Counted from the stretch's first letter, positions 16,460 through 25,962 are shown. The stretch is 64,000 nt of DNA from Lachnobacterium bovis (GCF_900111325.1 NZ_FOGW01000006.1:79626-143625), one strand, 5' to 3'. Made by a program: numbers and translations. The notes: generated by a model not told the origin, from the letters alone.

Positions 16460-17193
16460 TGGGAAAGAATACAGAAAGATTATATAACGGTATAATTAAA
16501 GAAAATCCTACATTTGTTTTAATGTTAGGTATGTGTCCAACATTAGCTGTAACCTCTTCAGCAATAAACGGTATTGGAATGGGACTTTCTACAACTGTAG
16601 TTTTGATTTTATCAAATCTTATTATTTCATTTTTTAGAAAGACAATCCCAAATGGCGTAAGAATGCCTGCATATATTGTTATTGTTGCATCTTTAGTTAC
16701 TGTGGTTGAATTTGTAATGAAAGCATATTTGCCATCATTGTCAGCAGCATTAGGAGTTTATATTCCTCTTATTGTTGTAAACTGTATTATTTTAGGGCGT
16801 GCCGAAAGTTACGCTTCAAAAAATCCTGTAATACCTTCAATTTTTGATGGTATCGGTATGGGATTAGGATTTACTATTGGCTTATTTTTCATTGGTTTGG
16901 TTCGTGAAACAATTGGAGCTGGAACAATGTTAGGTTTTCCAGTTTTAAAACAAATTAAAGGTTTTACACCAATGACAATTTTTATTATGGCACCAGGAGC
17001 TTTTCTTGTATTAGCTTTTTTAGTTGCTGGAATGAATATTGTTAGAAAAAAAATGGAAAAGAAAGGTACTCCTTTAGCACCACCATCAGGATGCTTAAGT
17101 GGAGCTTGTCTAGGTTGTTCGAATGCAACATTATGCGGTGGTGTAGAGAACAATTTAAAATCTAATGATAAGGATAAACAAAATAGTAAATAA
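16459..17193 (+). CDS. rnfE: Rnf complex subunit E with a cysteine-rich C-terminal tail
   Basis: 244 residues. A multi-helix membrane protein of the RnfE/NqrD family, with NPTFVLMLGMCPTLAVTSS at the N-terminus and NCIILGRAESYA in the centre. In the family the two membrane-embedded cysteines of RnfA and RnfE (here near CPTL and NCII) bind an iron centre. After the last helix there is an extra tail of about 35 residues with Cys212, Cys217, Cys220 and Cys226, then a hydrophilic end. This tail is absent from standard RnfE, which is about 200-230 residues. Translationally coupled to rnfG. Confidence 0.94.
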   Translation: MGKNTERLYNGIIKENPTFVLMLGMCPTLAVTSSAINGIGMGLSTTVVLILSNLIISFFRKTIPNGVRMPAYIVIVASLVTVVEFVMKAYLPSLSAALGVYIPLIVVNCIILGRAESYASKNPVIPSIFDGIGMGLGFTIGLFFIGLVRETIGAGTMLGFPVLKQIKGFTPMTIFIMAPGAFLVLAFLVAGMNIVRKKMEKKGTPLAPPSGCLSGACLGCSNATLCGGVENNLKSNDKDKQNSK

Positions 17194-17208
17194 AGGAGGT
17201 AAAAATAA

Positions 17209-17784
17209 ATGAAAGCTTTGCTAGTTATTGCAATTAGTTCTGCTATTGTAAATAATGTTGTGCTTAGTCAATTCCTTGGAATTTGTGCTTTTCTTGGTGT
17301 TTCAAAGAAAAAAGAAACAGCAGCTGGAATGGGAGGCGCAGTAGTTTTTGTAATTACAATGTCAGCATTTATTACAAGCTTAATATATAAATTCATTTTA
17401 AAACCGTTAGATATAGAGTATTTGAAAACAATAGTATTTATTTTAGTTATAGCGGCTTTAGTTCAATTTGTTGAAATGTTTCTTAAAAAATCAATTCCAT
17501 CATTATACAAAGCACTTGGCGTATATTTACCATTGATTACAACAAACTGTGCGGTTTTAGGTGTTGCAATTAATAGTGTTACATATGATTATAATGTATT
17601 AGAGAGTGTAGTATATGGTTTTACGACAGGAATCGGATTTTTGATTGCTATTGTACTTATGGCTGGAATACGTGAAAAAATTGAATATAATGACATACCT
17701 AAAACATTTCAAGGAACTGCAACAGTATTACTTATTGCGTGCTTAATGTCAATTGCATTCATGGGATTTTCAGGTATGATTTAG
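17209..17784 (+). CDS. rnfA: Rnf complex subunit A
   Basis: 191 residues, about six membrane helices. NNVVLSQFLGICAFLGVSKK and TTNCAVLGVAI carry the two conserved cysteines that, with RnfE, bind the intramembrane iron centre. Homologous to RnfE/NqrE in inverted topology. Ribosome site AAAGGAGGT. Sits between rnfE and rnfB as in other clostridial rnf operons. Confidence 0.96.
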   Translation: MKALLVIAISSAIVNNVVLSQFLGICAFLGVSKKKETAAGMGGAVVFVITMSAFITSLIYKFILKPLDIEYLKTIVFILVIAALVQFVEMFLKKSIPSLYKALGVYLPLITTNCAVLGVAINSVTYDYNVLESVVYGFTTGIGFLIAIVLMAGIREKIEYNDIPKTFQGTATVLLIACLMSIAFMGFSGMI

Positions 17785-17796
17785 GGGGAATGACGA

Positions 17797-18591
17797 ATGA
17801 ATATTACTGCAATTATAATTCCTGCTATTGTTGTAGGATGTGTAGGTTTATTAATAGCAATTTTTCTAGGGCTGGCAGGAGAAAAATTTAAAGTTCCGGT
17901 TGATGAAAGAGAAGAAAAAATAGTTGATGTATTACCAGGAAATAACTGTGGCGGCTGTGGTTATGCAGGCTGTTCTGGTTTGGCAGCAGCTATTGTAAAA
18001 GGTGAAGCACCTGTTAATCAATGCCCGGTCGGTGGTCCGCCAGTTGCTAAACTCGTGGGCGATATAATGGGGGTAAAAGCAGAAAGTGAAGAGAAAAAAG
18101 TCGCTTTTGTTAAATGCTCTGGTACCTGTGATAAGACAAAAGATTTCTACGTATATACAGGAAATAAAAAGTGTTCAGACGTAAAATTTGTTCCTAACGG
18201 AGGAGCAAAGTCTTGTCGTTATGGTTGCTTAGGATTTGGTGAATGTGTAGAGGCATGTCCATTTGGTGCAATTCATATTGTAGATGGAAAAATAGCCCAA
18301 GTAGATCCATTAGAATGTAAAGCATGTGGAAAATGTATAGATGCATGTCCACAAAAATTAATTGAGCTTGTACCATATAATGCAGCTCATATTGTAAAAT
18401 GTAGCTCAAAAGATAAGGGTAAAGATGTTATGAAAGCTTGTTCTGTTGGATGTATAGCTTGTCATTTATGTGAAAAAAATTGCCCTGTTGGTGCTATATC
18501 AGTTACTGATAATTTGGCTCACATAGATCAGGAAAAATGTACAGGTTGTGGAATTTGTGCGGAAAAATGTCCAAAGAAAATTATTTTATAG
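17797..18591 (+). CDS. rnfB: Rnf complex subunit B (ferredoxin-type)
   Basis: 264 residues. An N-terminal membrane helix (about 5-27) is followed by a [4Fe-4S] domain with NNCGGCGYAGCSGLA and CPVGG. Several further cluster motifs follow, including CLGFGECVEACP, CKACGKCIDACP, CIACHLCEKNCP and CTGCGICAEKCP. RnfB is the likely entry point for electrons from reduced ferredoxin. The cysteine-rich segment with CSGTCDK and the multiple ferredoxin repeats are typical of the clostridial form. Last gene of the operon; strong terminator follows. Confidence 0.96.
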   Translation: MNITAIIIPAIVVGCVGLLIAIFLGLAGEKFKVPVDEREEKIVDVLPGNNCGGCGYAGCSGLAAAIVKGEAPVNQCPVGGPPVAKLVGDIMGVKAESEEKKVAFVKCSGTCDKTKDFYVYTGNKKCSDVKFVPNGGAKSCRYGCLGFGECVEACPFGAIHIVDGKIAQVDPLECKACGKCIDACPQKLIELVPYNAAHIVKCSSKDKGKDVMKACSVGCIACHLCEKNCPVGAISVTDNLAHIDQEKCTGCGICAEKCPKKIIL

Positions 18592-18609
18592 TTGTTTAGT
18601 AATAATAGA

Positions 18610-18672
18610 AAAAATGATCTTAATTATCATTGTATTGCTAAAGGCAAGCAAGATATATTAAGATCATTTTTA
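18610..18672. terminator. Bidirectional terminator between rnfB and apbE
   Basis: AAAAATGATCTTAAT (18610-18624) pairs perfectly with ATTAAGATCATTTTT (18657-18671) over 15 bp, with T-runs in both directions. It serves the convergent rnf and apbE units. Confidence 0.88.
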
Positions 18673-18681
18673 TATGCATTA

Positions 18682-18735
18682 AACTTAATTTTATATGTAA
18701 AAAAATATATCTATTAAATTAAGTTGTATATTTTT
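18682..18735 (+). terminator. Second hairpin between rnfB and apbE
   Basis: AACTTAATTT (18682-18691) pairs with AAATTAAGTT (18716-18725), with an inner TATAT/ATATA pairing, and a T-rich stretch follows on the plus strand. It may back up the first terminator. Confidence 0.5.
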
Positions 18736-18740
18736 TTAGG

Positions 18741-19817
18741 TTAAGATAAGGTATAAGTATTGTCTGTTAATTTAAAATTTTTAACTCCTTTGGTGAGGTA
18801 TATTTTTTTGTCTTTTGTAATAAATATTGCTTCAACGTTTTTGAGATTTTCGATGTATTTTTTCCCGTCGTGTAATCCCATTGTAAAAACACTTGTACTT
18901 AAAGCATCTGCAGTTGTAGATTTTTTGGTGATAATAGTTACCCCTTCTAGGTTGTTTTCAACAGGATATCCGTTTGAAGTACTAAGTATGTGATGATATA
19001 TTTTGTTGTCACATTTAAAAAAGCGTTCATATATACCTGAAGTAACAACAGATTTATTAGATACGCGTAAAGAACCTATCGTAGTGTTTGGCGAAAAAGG
19101 TTTTTGAATGCCAATATTAAATTCAGAAGATTTTTTTTTATTTATAGTTAAAATATTTCCGCCTAAATTTATAATTGCTCTTTCGTGTAGAGAAGTAGTA
19201 TTAAGATATTCTTTTAATTTATCCGCAATGTATCCTTTGGCAATTCCACCTAAATCAATTTTTGAGTTCGAATCACTAAGTTTAACAGAATTATTTTTTA
19301 TTTTTATATTTTCATAATTTATGTGAGATAATAAACTATTAATTTTTTGAGAAGGTGGAATATTTTTTTTATCATCTAAATTACCTGTAGCGTCTGTTTT
19401 TTTTGCTTTGTCAGATATATCCCATAAATCTGTAAGCTTACCTATCGTTGGATCGAATAAACCGTTCGTATCTTTGGCAGCTTTAATTGAATATTTTAGT
19501 AGCTCTATAGTGTCTGAATTTACATGTACAAATTGGTTTGGATTATTGTTTATTTTAGAAATATCACTATTTTTTTTGGATACAGAAAATAGATTATCAT
19601 ATTTGTTAATTATTTCAAAACATTTATTAATGTATTTTTCGTCTTCAGTATTATAAACAGTGATAGTTATAATCGTATCTAAAGAAAAATTAGATTTAGT
19701 TATAGGTTTAGTTGATAAATTTTTTTCCTCATAAATATATTTAGATATGGTAAACGTAATTACTAGTAAAAAAATAGTAATTAATGTCAATGATACCACT
19801 TTTTTTGAATGTTTCAT
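18741..19817 (-). CDS. apbE: FAD:protein FMN transferase
   Basis: 358 residues. An N-terminal membrane anchor (about 7-27) puts the enzyme on the outer face of the membrane. ApbE takes FMN from FAD and links it to Ser/Thr of target proteins. Motifs visible are FSLDTIITITVY near the start, LFDPTIGKLTDLWDIS, KIDLGGIAKGYIADKL, and the C-terminal ADALSTSVFTMG with the magnesium-binding Asp and Thr region. The natural targets are RnfD and RnfG, encoded just across the shared terminator. GGAGGG precedes the ATG. Confidence 0.94.
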   Translation of the reverse strand: MKHSKKVVSLTLITIFLLVITFTISKYIYEEKNLSTKPITKSNFSLDTIITITVYNTEDEKYINKCFEIINKYDNLFSVSKKNSDISKINNNPNQFVHVNSDTIELLKYSIKAAKDTNGLFDPTIGKLTDLWDISDKAKKTDATGNLDDKKNIPPSQKINSLLSHINYENIKIKNNSVKLSDSNSKIDLGGIAKGYIADKLKEYLNTTSLHERAIINLGGNILTINKKKSSEFNIGIQKPFSPNTTIGSLRVSNKSVVTSGIYERFFKCDNKIYHHILSTSNGYPVENNLEGVTIITKKSTTADALSTSVFTMGLHDGKKYIENLKNVEAIFITKDKKIYLTKGVKNFKLTDNTYTLS

Positions 19818-19986
19818 GTCTTTTCCCTCCGATAATTATATGTAACTCAATAATATCACACTAAATAATAAATGTCATTAATCTGCTATTCGAAAATAAG
19901 TTCTAAAATTTTACTTGCTGATTATTGGGTTTTATGATATTGTATAAGTTGAATGTTTATAGATGATTGTAGAAAGGTGAATGAGA

Positions 19987-20826
19987 ATGAGACAAAATAA
20001 AAAATACAAAAGAGTTGTAATTAAAATCGGTTCGTCGTCTCTTACACACGAAGAGACAGGTAATCAGGATTTTATTAAAATTGAACATTTAGTAAGGCAG
20101 TTATGCGATTTACAAAATCGTGGAATAGATGTATGTCTAGTTAGTTCTGGTGCGATAGCTGTTGGACGCAAGGCATTAAATCTAAAAGAACGCCCCACTA
20201 CAACATCTACAAAACAGGCTTGTGCCGCTGTAGGACAAAGCAGGTTAATGATGACTTATCAGAAATTTTTTGGCGAATATAATCATATTGCTGGTCAGAT
20301 CTTGCTGACGAAGAACACAATGATTAATCCGGTGTCTAGAGATAATGCTAAAAACACATTTGATGAGTTATTTAATATGGGAGTTGTTCCTATTGTAAAT
20401 GAAAATGATACAGTTAGTACTTATGAGATGAAGTTCGGAGATAATGATACTTTATCGGCGCTAGTAGCTTCTTTAGTTGAGGCAGATTTATTGATTTTAT
20501 TATCAGATATTGATGGTTTATATACCGATGATCCACATGGTAATCCAAATGCTGAGTTAATAGAAGAAGTATCGGAGATTAATGCTGATATTTTGTCGAT
20601 GGCAAAGGGAAGTACTGGAAGTGATATAGGTACAGGTGGAATGGCCACCAAATTAATGGCAGCCAAAGTTGCAACAGAATCTGGTGCTGACATGATAATT
20701 GCTAATGCTTCTGATATTAGTGTTATTAGCAAAATTTTTGATGGCAATTATAAGGGTACTAAATTTAATAGGAAGAATAATCCTAATTTTAATTTGGCAA
20801 ATTTTATTATAGAAAGTATAGGGTAG
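19987..20826 (+). CDS. proB: Glutamate 5-kinase, short form
   Basis: 279 residues from the ATG at 19987, 7 bases after AAAGGTG; an ATG at 19981 directly abuts that site. First step of proline synthesis. The amino-acid kinase fold shows VVIKIGSSSLTHE, LVSSGAIAVGRKAL, NENDTVST and FGDNDTLSALVA. The protein stops after the kinase domain: the C-terminal PUA domain of E. coli ProB (367 residues) is absent. proA lies three genes downstream in the same orientation. Confidence 0.94.
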   Translation: MRQNKKYKRVVIKIGSSSLTHEETGNQDFIKIEHLVRQLCDLQNRGIDVCLVSSGAIAVGRKALNLKERPTTTSTKQACAAVGQSRLMMTYQKFFGEYNHIAGQILLTKNTMINPVSRDNAKNTFDELFNMGVVPIVNENDTVSTYEMKFGDNDTLSALVASLVEADLLILLSDIDGLYTDDPHGNPNAELIEEVSEINADILSMAKGSTGSDIGTGGMATKLMAAKVATESGADMIIANASDISVISKIFDGNYKGTKFNRKNNPNFNLANFIIESIG

Positions 20827-20830
20827 TGAA

Positions 20831-21055
20831 ATGACAAAAGAAAAAATTGATCGAATTAATGAATTGTATCGTAAATCTAAAGATCAGGGTTTAACACCTG
20901 AAGAAAAGAAAGAACAATTAATTTTAAGGAAAGAATTTATTGCTGATATCAAGCAAAATGTTGCTAGTCAACTAAATAATATAGATATGGTTCAACCAGA
21001 TGGTACAATTAAAAATTTAGGAGAAGAGCACGCTAAGAACCATAAAGGACATTAA
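20831..21055 (+). CDS. DUF896 (YnzC-like) small protein
   Basis: 74 residues, highly charged. The segment KIDRINELYRKSKDQGLT, followed by EEKKEQLILRKEFI, is the signature of the DUF896 family. In B. subtilis YnzC it forms a short two-helix hairpin. The function is unknown. It lies 4 bases after proB and 4 before the folate gene, so it is translated as part of this unit. Confidence 0.9.
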   Translation: MTKEKIDRINELYRKSKDQGLTPEEKKEQLILRKEFIADIKQNVASQLNNIDMVQPDGTIKNLGEEHAKNHKGH

Positions 21056-21059
21056 TTTT

Positions 21060-21647
21060 ATGGATAAAAAAGAATTTAGAAAGAATGCTTTAGCACAAAG
21101 AAAAAAAATACCAAAAGATGTTAAAAATCAAAAAAGTCAAAAAATTGTCAAAAAAATTGTAGAGTCAAAAGAGTATGCTTTAAGTGATATCATTTTCGCA
21201 TATGCAGCATTAGAAGATGAAGTTAATTTAGATGAATTAATTACAAAAGCATTATCTGATGGAAAGAGTGTATATTTACCTAAAGTAGAGGAGGATAGTA
21301 TGCAATTTTTTAAAATTAAATCATTAGATGATTTAGAAAAAGGTACATTTAATGTTAGAGAACCTAAGGCAATTTGTAAAGCGTTTGATGATAGAATATA
21401 TGATTTGATTAGTTGCCAAGAGACTGATTTAAATAAATCTAGTAAACATCAAATTATTACATATACTCCAGGTGTTGCTTTTACGAGAAAAGGCGATAGA
21501 ATGGGATATGGTAAGGGATATTATGATAGATTTTTTGAAAAATATCCTAATTTATTAAAAATAGGTATTGCATTTGAAGAGCAGATTTATCCTACAACAT
21601 ATTCACAAGAGTATGATGTGGTTTTAGATGAAGTTATTACAGCATAA
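21060..21647 (+). CDS. 5-formyltetrahydrofolate cyclo-ligase
   Basis: 195 residues. Converts 5-formyl-THF to 5,10-methenyl-THF with ATP. The N-terminal KKEFRKNALAQRKKI and the C-terminal TPGVAFTRKGDRMGYGKGYYDRFF carry the nucleotide-binding Arg/Lys and the Gly-rich loop of the family. Length is normal. The start ATG follows the DUF896 stop by 4 bases with weak ribosome-site sequence, so coupling is likely. Its position inside a pro cluster is a linkage, not a pathway link. Confidence 0.92.
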   Translation: MDKKEFRKNALAQRKKIPKDVKNQKSQKIVKKIVESKEYALSDIIFAYAALEDEVNLDELITKALSDGKSVYLPKVEEDSMQFFKIKSLDDLEKGTFNVREPKAICKAFDDRIYDLISCQETDLNKSSKHQIITYTPGVAFTRKGDRMGYGKGYYDRFFEKYPNLLKIGIAFEEQIYPTTYSQEYDVVLDEVITA

Positions 21648-21695
21648 AGATACAATAATCTTTATTAAGAATAATTTTATAATTGGAGGAGAAGC

Positions 21696-22946
21696 ATGGA
21701 AATAAAAAATTTATGTAAAAAGGCTTTTGAAGTAAAACATGATGTAGCAAAATTGACAACAAATGAAAAAAATAAAATATTAATGGATGCAGCTGAACAG
21801 CTTATAGAAGATAGTGAAGCTATTATAGCAGCTAATAAAGTTGACATGAAAAATGCTGTTGAAAATAATATGCCACAAGGCTTGCAAGATCGCTTGTTAT
21901 TAACAGTTGAGAGAATAGAAGATATGGCAGAGGGTGTAAGACAAATCGCTAATTTAGATGATCCAATAGGTAATGTATTGTCTATGAATAAGCGACCAAA
22001 TGGACTTTTAATCGGGAAAAAGGTAGTTCCACTTGGTGTTGTAGGCGTAATATACGAGGCTAGACCTAACGTTACATCGGATGTTTTTGGATTATGCTTA
22101 AAAACAGGTAATTGTGCAATCTTAAAAGGTGGTAAAGATGCTATAAATTCAAATATTGCCATTGTAAATTGCTTAAAAAAGGCATTGCTTAAAAATGAAG
22201 CACCGATCGATGCTGTTTCAATTATTGAAGATACTTCTAGAGAAAAAACATATGAGCTGATGAAAATGAATCAATATATTGATGTGTTAATTCCAAGAGG
22301 TGGAAAGGGCTTAATAAAGTCAGTTGTTGATAATTCAACAATACCTGTAATAGAAACAGGAACAGGAAATTGTCATATTTATGTTGATGAAAGTGCTGAT
22401 TTTGATAAAGCTATTGCGATTATTGAGAATGCAAAAACTCAACGTATCGGAGTTTGTAATGCAGCAGAATCATTGGTTATAAATAAAAAAATAGCTAGTG
22501 AATTTTTGCCAAGACTTTATACTGTTTTAACAAATAAAAAAGTAAAGTTGTATGTAGATGAAGAGGCAATGGCATGTTTAGGCGATGTGACATCAGTATA
22601 TGAGGCTACAGAAGAAGATTGGGGTATGGAATATCTAGATTATAAAATATCTGTTAAAGTTGTTGAGTCGATTGAAGAGGCTATTAAGCATATAAATCGA
22701 TATAATACAGGACATTCCGAAGCAATTATTACAGAAAATTATTCTAGAGCACAGAAATTTTTAGATGAAATAGATGCTGCATGTGTATATGTTAATGCAT
22801 CAACAAGATTTACAGACGGAAATGAATTTGGATTTGGTGCGGAAATAGGTATTAGCACGCAAAAAATACATGCAAGAGGACCAATGGGTTTAGAAGCACT
22901 AACAAGTTCGAAATATATCATTTATGGAAACGGTCAGATAAGATAG
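21696..22946 (+). CDS. proA: Glutamate-5-semialdehyde dehydrogenase
   Basis: 416 residues. Second step of proline synthesis, reducing glutamyl-5-phosphate with NADPH. Conserved segments are VVPLGVVGVIYEARPNVT, LKGGKDAINSN, VLIPRGGKGLI, and the catalytic cysteine in QRIGVCNAAESLV. The C-terminal EFGFGAEIGISTQKIHARGP is typical. Ribosome site TGGAGGAG. Works with the proB product encoded at 19987. Confidence 0.96.
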   Translation: MEIKNLCKKAFEVKHDVAKLTTNEKNKILMDAAEQLIEDSEAIIAANKVDMKNAVENNMPQGLQDRLLLTVERIEDMAEGVRQIANLDDPIGNVLSMNKRPNGLLIGKKVVPLGVVGVIYEARPNVTSDVFGLCLKTGNCAILKGGKDAINSNIAIVNCLKKALLKNEAPIDAVSIIEDTSREKTYELMKMNQYIDVLIPRGGKGLIKSVVDNSTIPVIETGTGNCHIYVDESADFDKAIAIIENAKTQRIGVCNAAESLVINKKIASEFLPRLYTVLTNKKVKLYVDEEAMACLGDVTSVYEATEEDWGMEYLDYKISVKVVESIEEAIKHINRYNTGHSEAIITENYSRAQKFLDEIDAACVYVNASTRFTDGNEFGFGAEIGISTQKIHARGPMGLEALTSSKYIIYGNGQIR

Positions 22947-22981
22947 TTTCAAAATGAAATAAAATAGAAGTAGAGGAATAT

Positions 22982-24406
22982 ATGAGAGATTTTGAATTAA
23001 ATTTAACACCTGAACAGGAATCAAAAAAACAATATGAGTACATGGAAAAAGCAAAAGAATTAGTTAGTATCAAGGAAAAAGAACTTGGTAGAAAATTAAC
23101 TTTTTCTGTTGTAACATTTGGATGCCAAATGAATGCAAGAGATTCAGAAAAATTAGTTGGTATTTTAACAGAAATGGGCTATGTTGAAGTAGAAGATGAA
23201 CATGCTGATTTTGTTATGTACAATACTTGTACAGTAAGAGAGAATGCTGATAATAAAGTATGGGGAAGATTAGGATATCTTCAGAGTTATAAAAAGAAAA
23301 ATCCTCATATGATTATTGGATTATGTGGCTGCATGATGCAAGAGCCAGGTGTAGTAGAAAAATTAAAGAAAAGCTATAAACATGTGAATTTGATTTTTGG
23401 AACACATAATATTTATAAATTTGCAGAATTAGTATACAGATGTTTATCTTCTAATAAACAAATTATTGATGTATGGAAAGAAAATGATAAAATAGTTGAA
23501 GATTTGCCAATTAAACGTAAGTTTAAATTCAAATCAGGAGTTAATATTATGTTTGGATGCAACAACTTCTGCAGTTATTGCATAGTTCCATATGTAAGAG
23601 GAAGAGAAAAAAGCCGTGAGCCAAAGGATATAATCAGAGAAATTGAAGGATTAGTAGCCGATGGTGTATGCGAGGTTATGTTACTCGGACAAAACGTTAA
23701 CTCATATGGTAAGAATTTAGATAATCCAATGAGTTTTGCAAATCTTTTACGTGAAGTTAATAAAATTGAAGGATTAAAACGTATTAGATTTATGACATCA
23801 CATCCAAAAGATTTATCAGACGATTTAATTTTAGCAATGAAAGAGTGTGATAAGGTATGTGGTCATATGCATTTGCCTCTTCAGTCTGGAAGTTCAAGAA
23901 TCTTAAAAGTAATGAATAGACATTATGACAAAGAAAAATATTTAGATATTGTTAGAAAATTAAGAGAAGCAATTCCAGATATTGCTATTACAACAGATAT
24001 TATTGTTGGTTTTCCTGGCGAAACAGAAGAAGACTTTGAAGAAACATTAAATGTCGTTAAAGAAGTTGAATATGATAGTGCATTTACTTTTATTTATTCA
24101 AAACGTACAGGTACACCAGCTGCAACAATGGATAATCAGGTTCCACATGACGTTATTAAAGATAGATTTAATCGATTATTAAAAGTTGTACAAGAAATTT
24201 CTGCCAAAAAAGCCAAAAGTTTAGAAGGAAAAGTTGTACCAGTTTTAGTTGAAGGATTAAACGAGCACGATGATTCATTAGTAACAGGACGTCTAGAGAA
24301 TAACTTAGTTGTACATTTTAAAGGTACAGAGGATATGATTGGTCAGATTTATAATGTTAAATTAGAAGAATCTAAAGGTTTCTACTTCTTAGGAGGAATC
24401 GTATAA
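22982..24406 (+). CDS. miaB: tRNA-2-methylthio-N6-dimethylallyladenosine synthase
   Basis: 474 residues. Radical-SAM methylthiotransferase acting on i6A37 of tRNA. The N-terminal UPF0004 domain has FGCQMNARDSEKL and further cluster cysteines in NTCTVRENAD and LCGCMMQ. The radical-SAM cluster motif is GCNNFCSYCIVPYVRGREKS. A C-terminal TRAM domain starts near SLEGKVVPVLVEG. An N-terminal extension of about 40 residues precedes the first domain, as in other clostridial MiaB. Shares one base with the next gene. Confidence 0.95.
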   Translation: MRDFELNLTPEQESKKQYEYMEKAKELVSIKEKELGRKLTFSVVTFGCQMNARDSEKLVGILTEMGYVEVEDEHADFVMYNTCTVRENADNKVWGRLGYLQSYKKKNPHMIIGLCGCMMQEPGVVEKLKKSYKHVNLIFGTHNIYKFAELVYRCLSSNKQIIDVWKENDKIVEDLPIKRKFKFKSGVNIMFGCNNFCSYCIVPYVRGREKSREPKDIIREIEGLVADGVCEVMLLGQNVNSYGKNLDNPMSFANLLREVNKIEGLKRIRFMTSHPKDLSDDLILAMKECDKVCGHMHLPLQSGSSRILKVMNRHYDKEKYLDIVRKLREAIPDIAITTDIIVGFPGETEEDFEETLNVVKEVEYDSAFTFIYSKRTGTPAATMDNQVPHDVIKDRFNRLLKVVQEISAKKAKSLEGKVVPVLVEGLNEHDDSLVTGRLENNLVVHFKGTEDMIGQIYNVKLEESKGFYFLGGIV

Positions 24407-24795
24407 TGCCCCAAAAAATGGGAAAAAATGATTTTTTTCTACTTTTTGCGTTGGCAATAATATTTATTATATTTTTTACCTTCTTTTACCTTTTTGAGGT
24501 GAAGGAAGGTAAAAGTATTATAGTTACAGTTAACGGTAAAGAATATGGTAAATATGAACTTGCAACTAACCAAAGTATAAAAATCAAATATAATGGCAAA
24601 GTTATAAATGAACTTCAAATTAAAGATGGAAAAGCATCTATGCAAAGTGCAACATGTCCAGATAAATTGTGTGTTAAACAACATGAAATTTCTAAAAAGA
24701 ACGAGACAATAGTTTGTTTGCCAAATAAAGTGGTTGTAACGGTTGTGTATGATGATGTAAACAATGGTGATAATATAGATGCCATTTCGAAATAG
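24406..24795 (+). CDS. NusG domain II-containing membrane-anchored protein
   Basis: 129 residues. A membrane helix (about 10-30) is followed by an extracytoplasmic beta domain of the NusG domain II family, with VTVNGKEYGKYEL, SATCPDKLCVKQ and ETIVCLPNKVVV. Three cysteines lie in the domain. In many Firmicutes this gene sits beside the Gx transporter gene as here, often near rnf or flavin genes. Biochemical function is not known. Starts inside the miaB stop codon. Confidence 0.85.
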   Translation: MPQKMGKNDFFLLFALAIIFIIFFTFFYLFEVKEGKSIIVTVNGKEYGKYELATNQSIKIKYNGKVINELQIKDGKASMQSATCPDKLCVKQHEISKKNETIVCLPNKVVVTVVYDDVNNGDNIDAISK

Positions 24796-24823
24796 TTGTA
24801 TTTAATTAGTTGGAGAGGATATT

Positions 24824-25321
24824 TTGCAAAATAAAAAAATAACTAGAATGGCTTTTTTTACAGCACTTGCATTAATCTTTAGTTATATAGAAACGCTAAT
24901 ACCATTTAATATTGGAATACCAGGTGTTAAACTTGGATTAGCAAATATTATTGCAGTATGGGCAATATATGTATTTGGTTTTAAAGAAGCGGTAGCTATT
25001 TCTTTTTTAAGAATAGTTTTATCAGGTTTCTTATTTGGAAATGTATTTGGTATTATTTATTCATTATCAGGAGCCACATTGAGTCTTATAGTAATGGGAT
25101 TTTTAAAGGAGACAAATCTTTTTCATTGCATTACTATTAGTATTTATGGTGGAGTTTTTCATAATATTGGTCAAATAATAGTAGCTATGTTTATAGTTGA
25201 AAATTATAAAATTTCGTATTATATACCAGTACTTATGATAGTTGGAACATTCACAGGATTGCTGATAGGAATAGTTTCTTTTGAAATATTAACAAGAACA
25301 ATGAGCGTATTTAAAGATTAA
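24824..25321 (+). CDS. Gx transporter family / heptaprenyl diphosphate synthase component I-like membrane protein
   Basis: 165 residues, about five membrane helices. The segment IPGVKLGLANIIAVWAIYV with the following FLRIVLSGFLFGN is characteristic of the family (PF07456-type). The start is TTG at 24824, 5 bases after GGAGAGG; an ATG at 24848 is less likely. Despite the historical name it is probably an ECF-type substrate-binding membrane component, not a synthase. Paired with the NusG-II gene. Confidence 0.8.
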   Translation: MQNKKITRMAFFTALALIFSYIETLIPFNIGIPGVKLGLANIIAVWAIYVFGFKEAVAISFLRIVLSGFLFGNVFGIIYSLSGATLSLIVMGFLKETNLFHCITISIYGGVFHNIGQIIVAMFIVENYKISYYIPVLMIVGTFTGLLIGIVSFEILTRTMSVFKD

Positions 25322-25356
25322 ATTGAATAGTGCAATAAAATATGTAAGGTGAAAAT

Positions 25357-25962
25357 ATGTATAGATATATAAGAGGACAGCTTGAAGAAATCGAAGCAAG
25401 TAGTATTGTGGTTGAAGCAGCAGGTGTTGGGTATAATTTAATTGTGTCTAATCAAACACTCAGTATGATTCCACAAATTGGACAGGAGGTCAAAATTTAT
25501 ACTTACTTAGCAGTACGTGAAGATGCAATGGTATTATATGGATTTTGCAACAAAGATGAATTAAATGTGTTTAAGTGTTTAATTGGTGTAAATGGTGTGG
25601 GACCTAAAGTCGCAATTGGTATTTTGTCTGCAATGACAACAAATGAGATTAGATTTGCAATTGCGGCAAAAGATAATAAGGCAATATCGAAGGCACCAGG
25701 AATTGGACCAAAAACAGCACAAAGAATAATATTAGAATTACAAGATAAGCTTAAACTTGAAGATGCATTAGAAAATAATTTGGATAATAATACAGCTTCT
25801 AAAAATAATGTTCAGATGGGACAAATTAAAGAAGATGCTATTTTAGCATTAAATGCTTTGGGATTTAGTTCAACTGAAGCGTTAAATGCAGTTTCTAAGG
25901 TGGTTATTACTGAAGGTATGGAAAGTGATGACGTTTTAAAAGCCGCATTAAAATATATGTAA
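25357..25962 (+). CDS. ruvA: Holliday junction branch migration protein RuvA
   Basis: 201 residues. Binds four-way junctions and loads RuvB. An N-terminal OB domain MYRYIRGQLEEI is followed by helix-hairpin-helix segments (LIGVNGVGPKVAIGIL and KAPGIGPKTAQRIILEL) and a C-terminal UBA-like domain that contacts RuvB. Length is normal. GTGAAAAT spacing suggests a moderate ribosome site. Directly followed by ruvB; the window's resolvase is RecU at 49452. Confidence 0.96.
   Translation: MYRYIRGQLEEIEASSIVVEAAGVGYNLIVSNQTLSMIPQIGQEVKIYTYLAVREDAMVLYGFCNKDELNVFKCLIGVNGVGPKVAIGILSAMTTNEIRFAIAAKDNKAISKAPGIGPKTAQRIILELQDKLKLEDALENNLDNNTASKNNVQMGQIKEDAILALNALGFSSTEALNAVSKVVITEGMESDDVLKAALKYM

Noticed and set aside
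18760..19656. Plus-strand frames opposite apbE
   Set aside because: They are antisense to a well-supported gene and have no ribosome sites.
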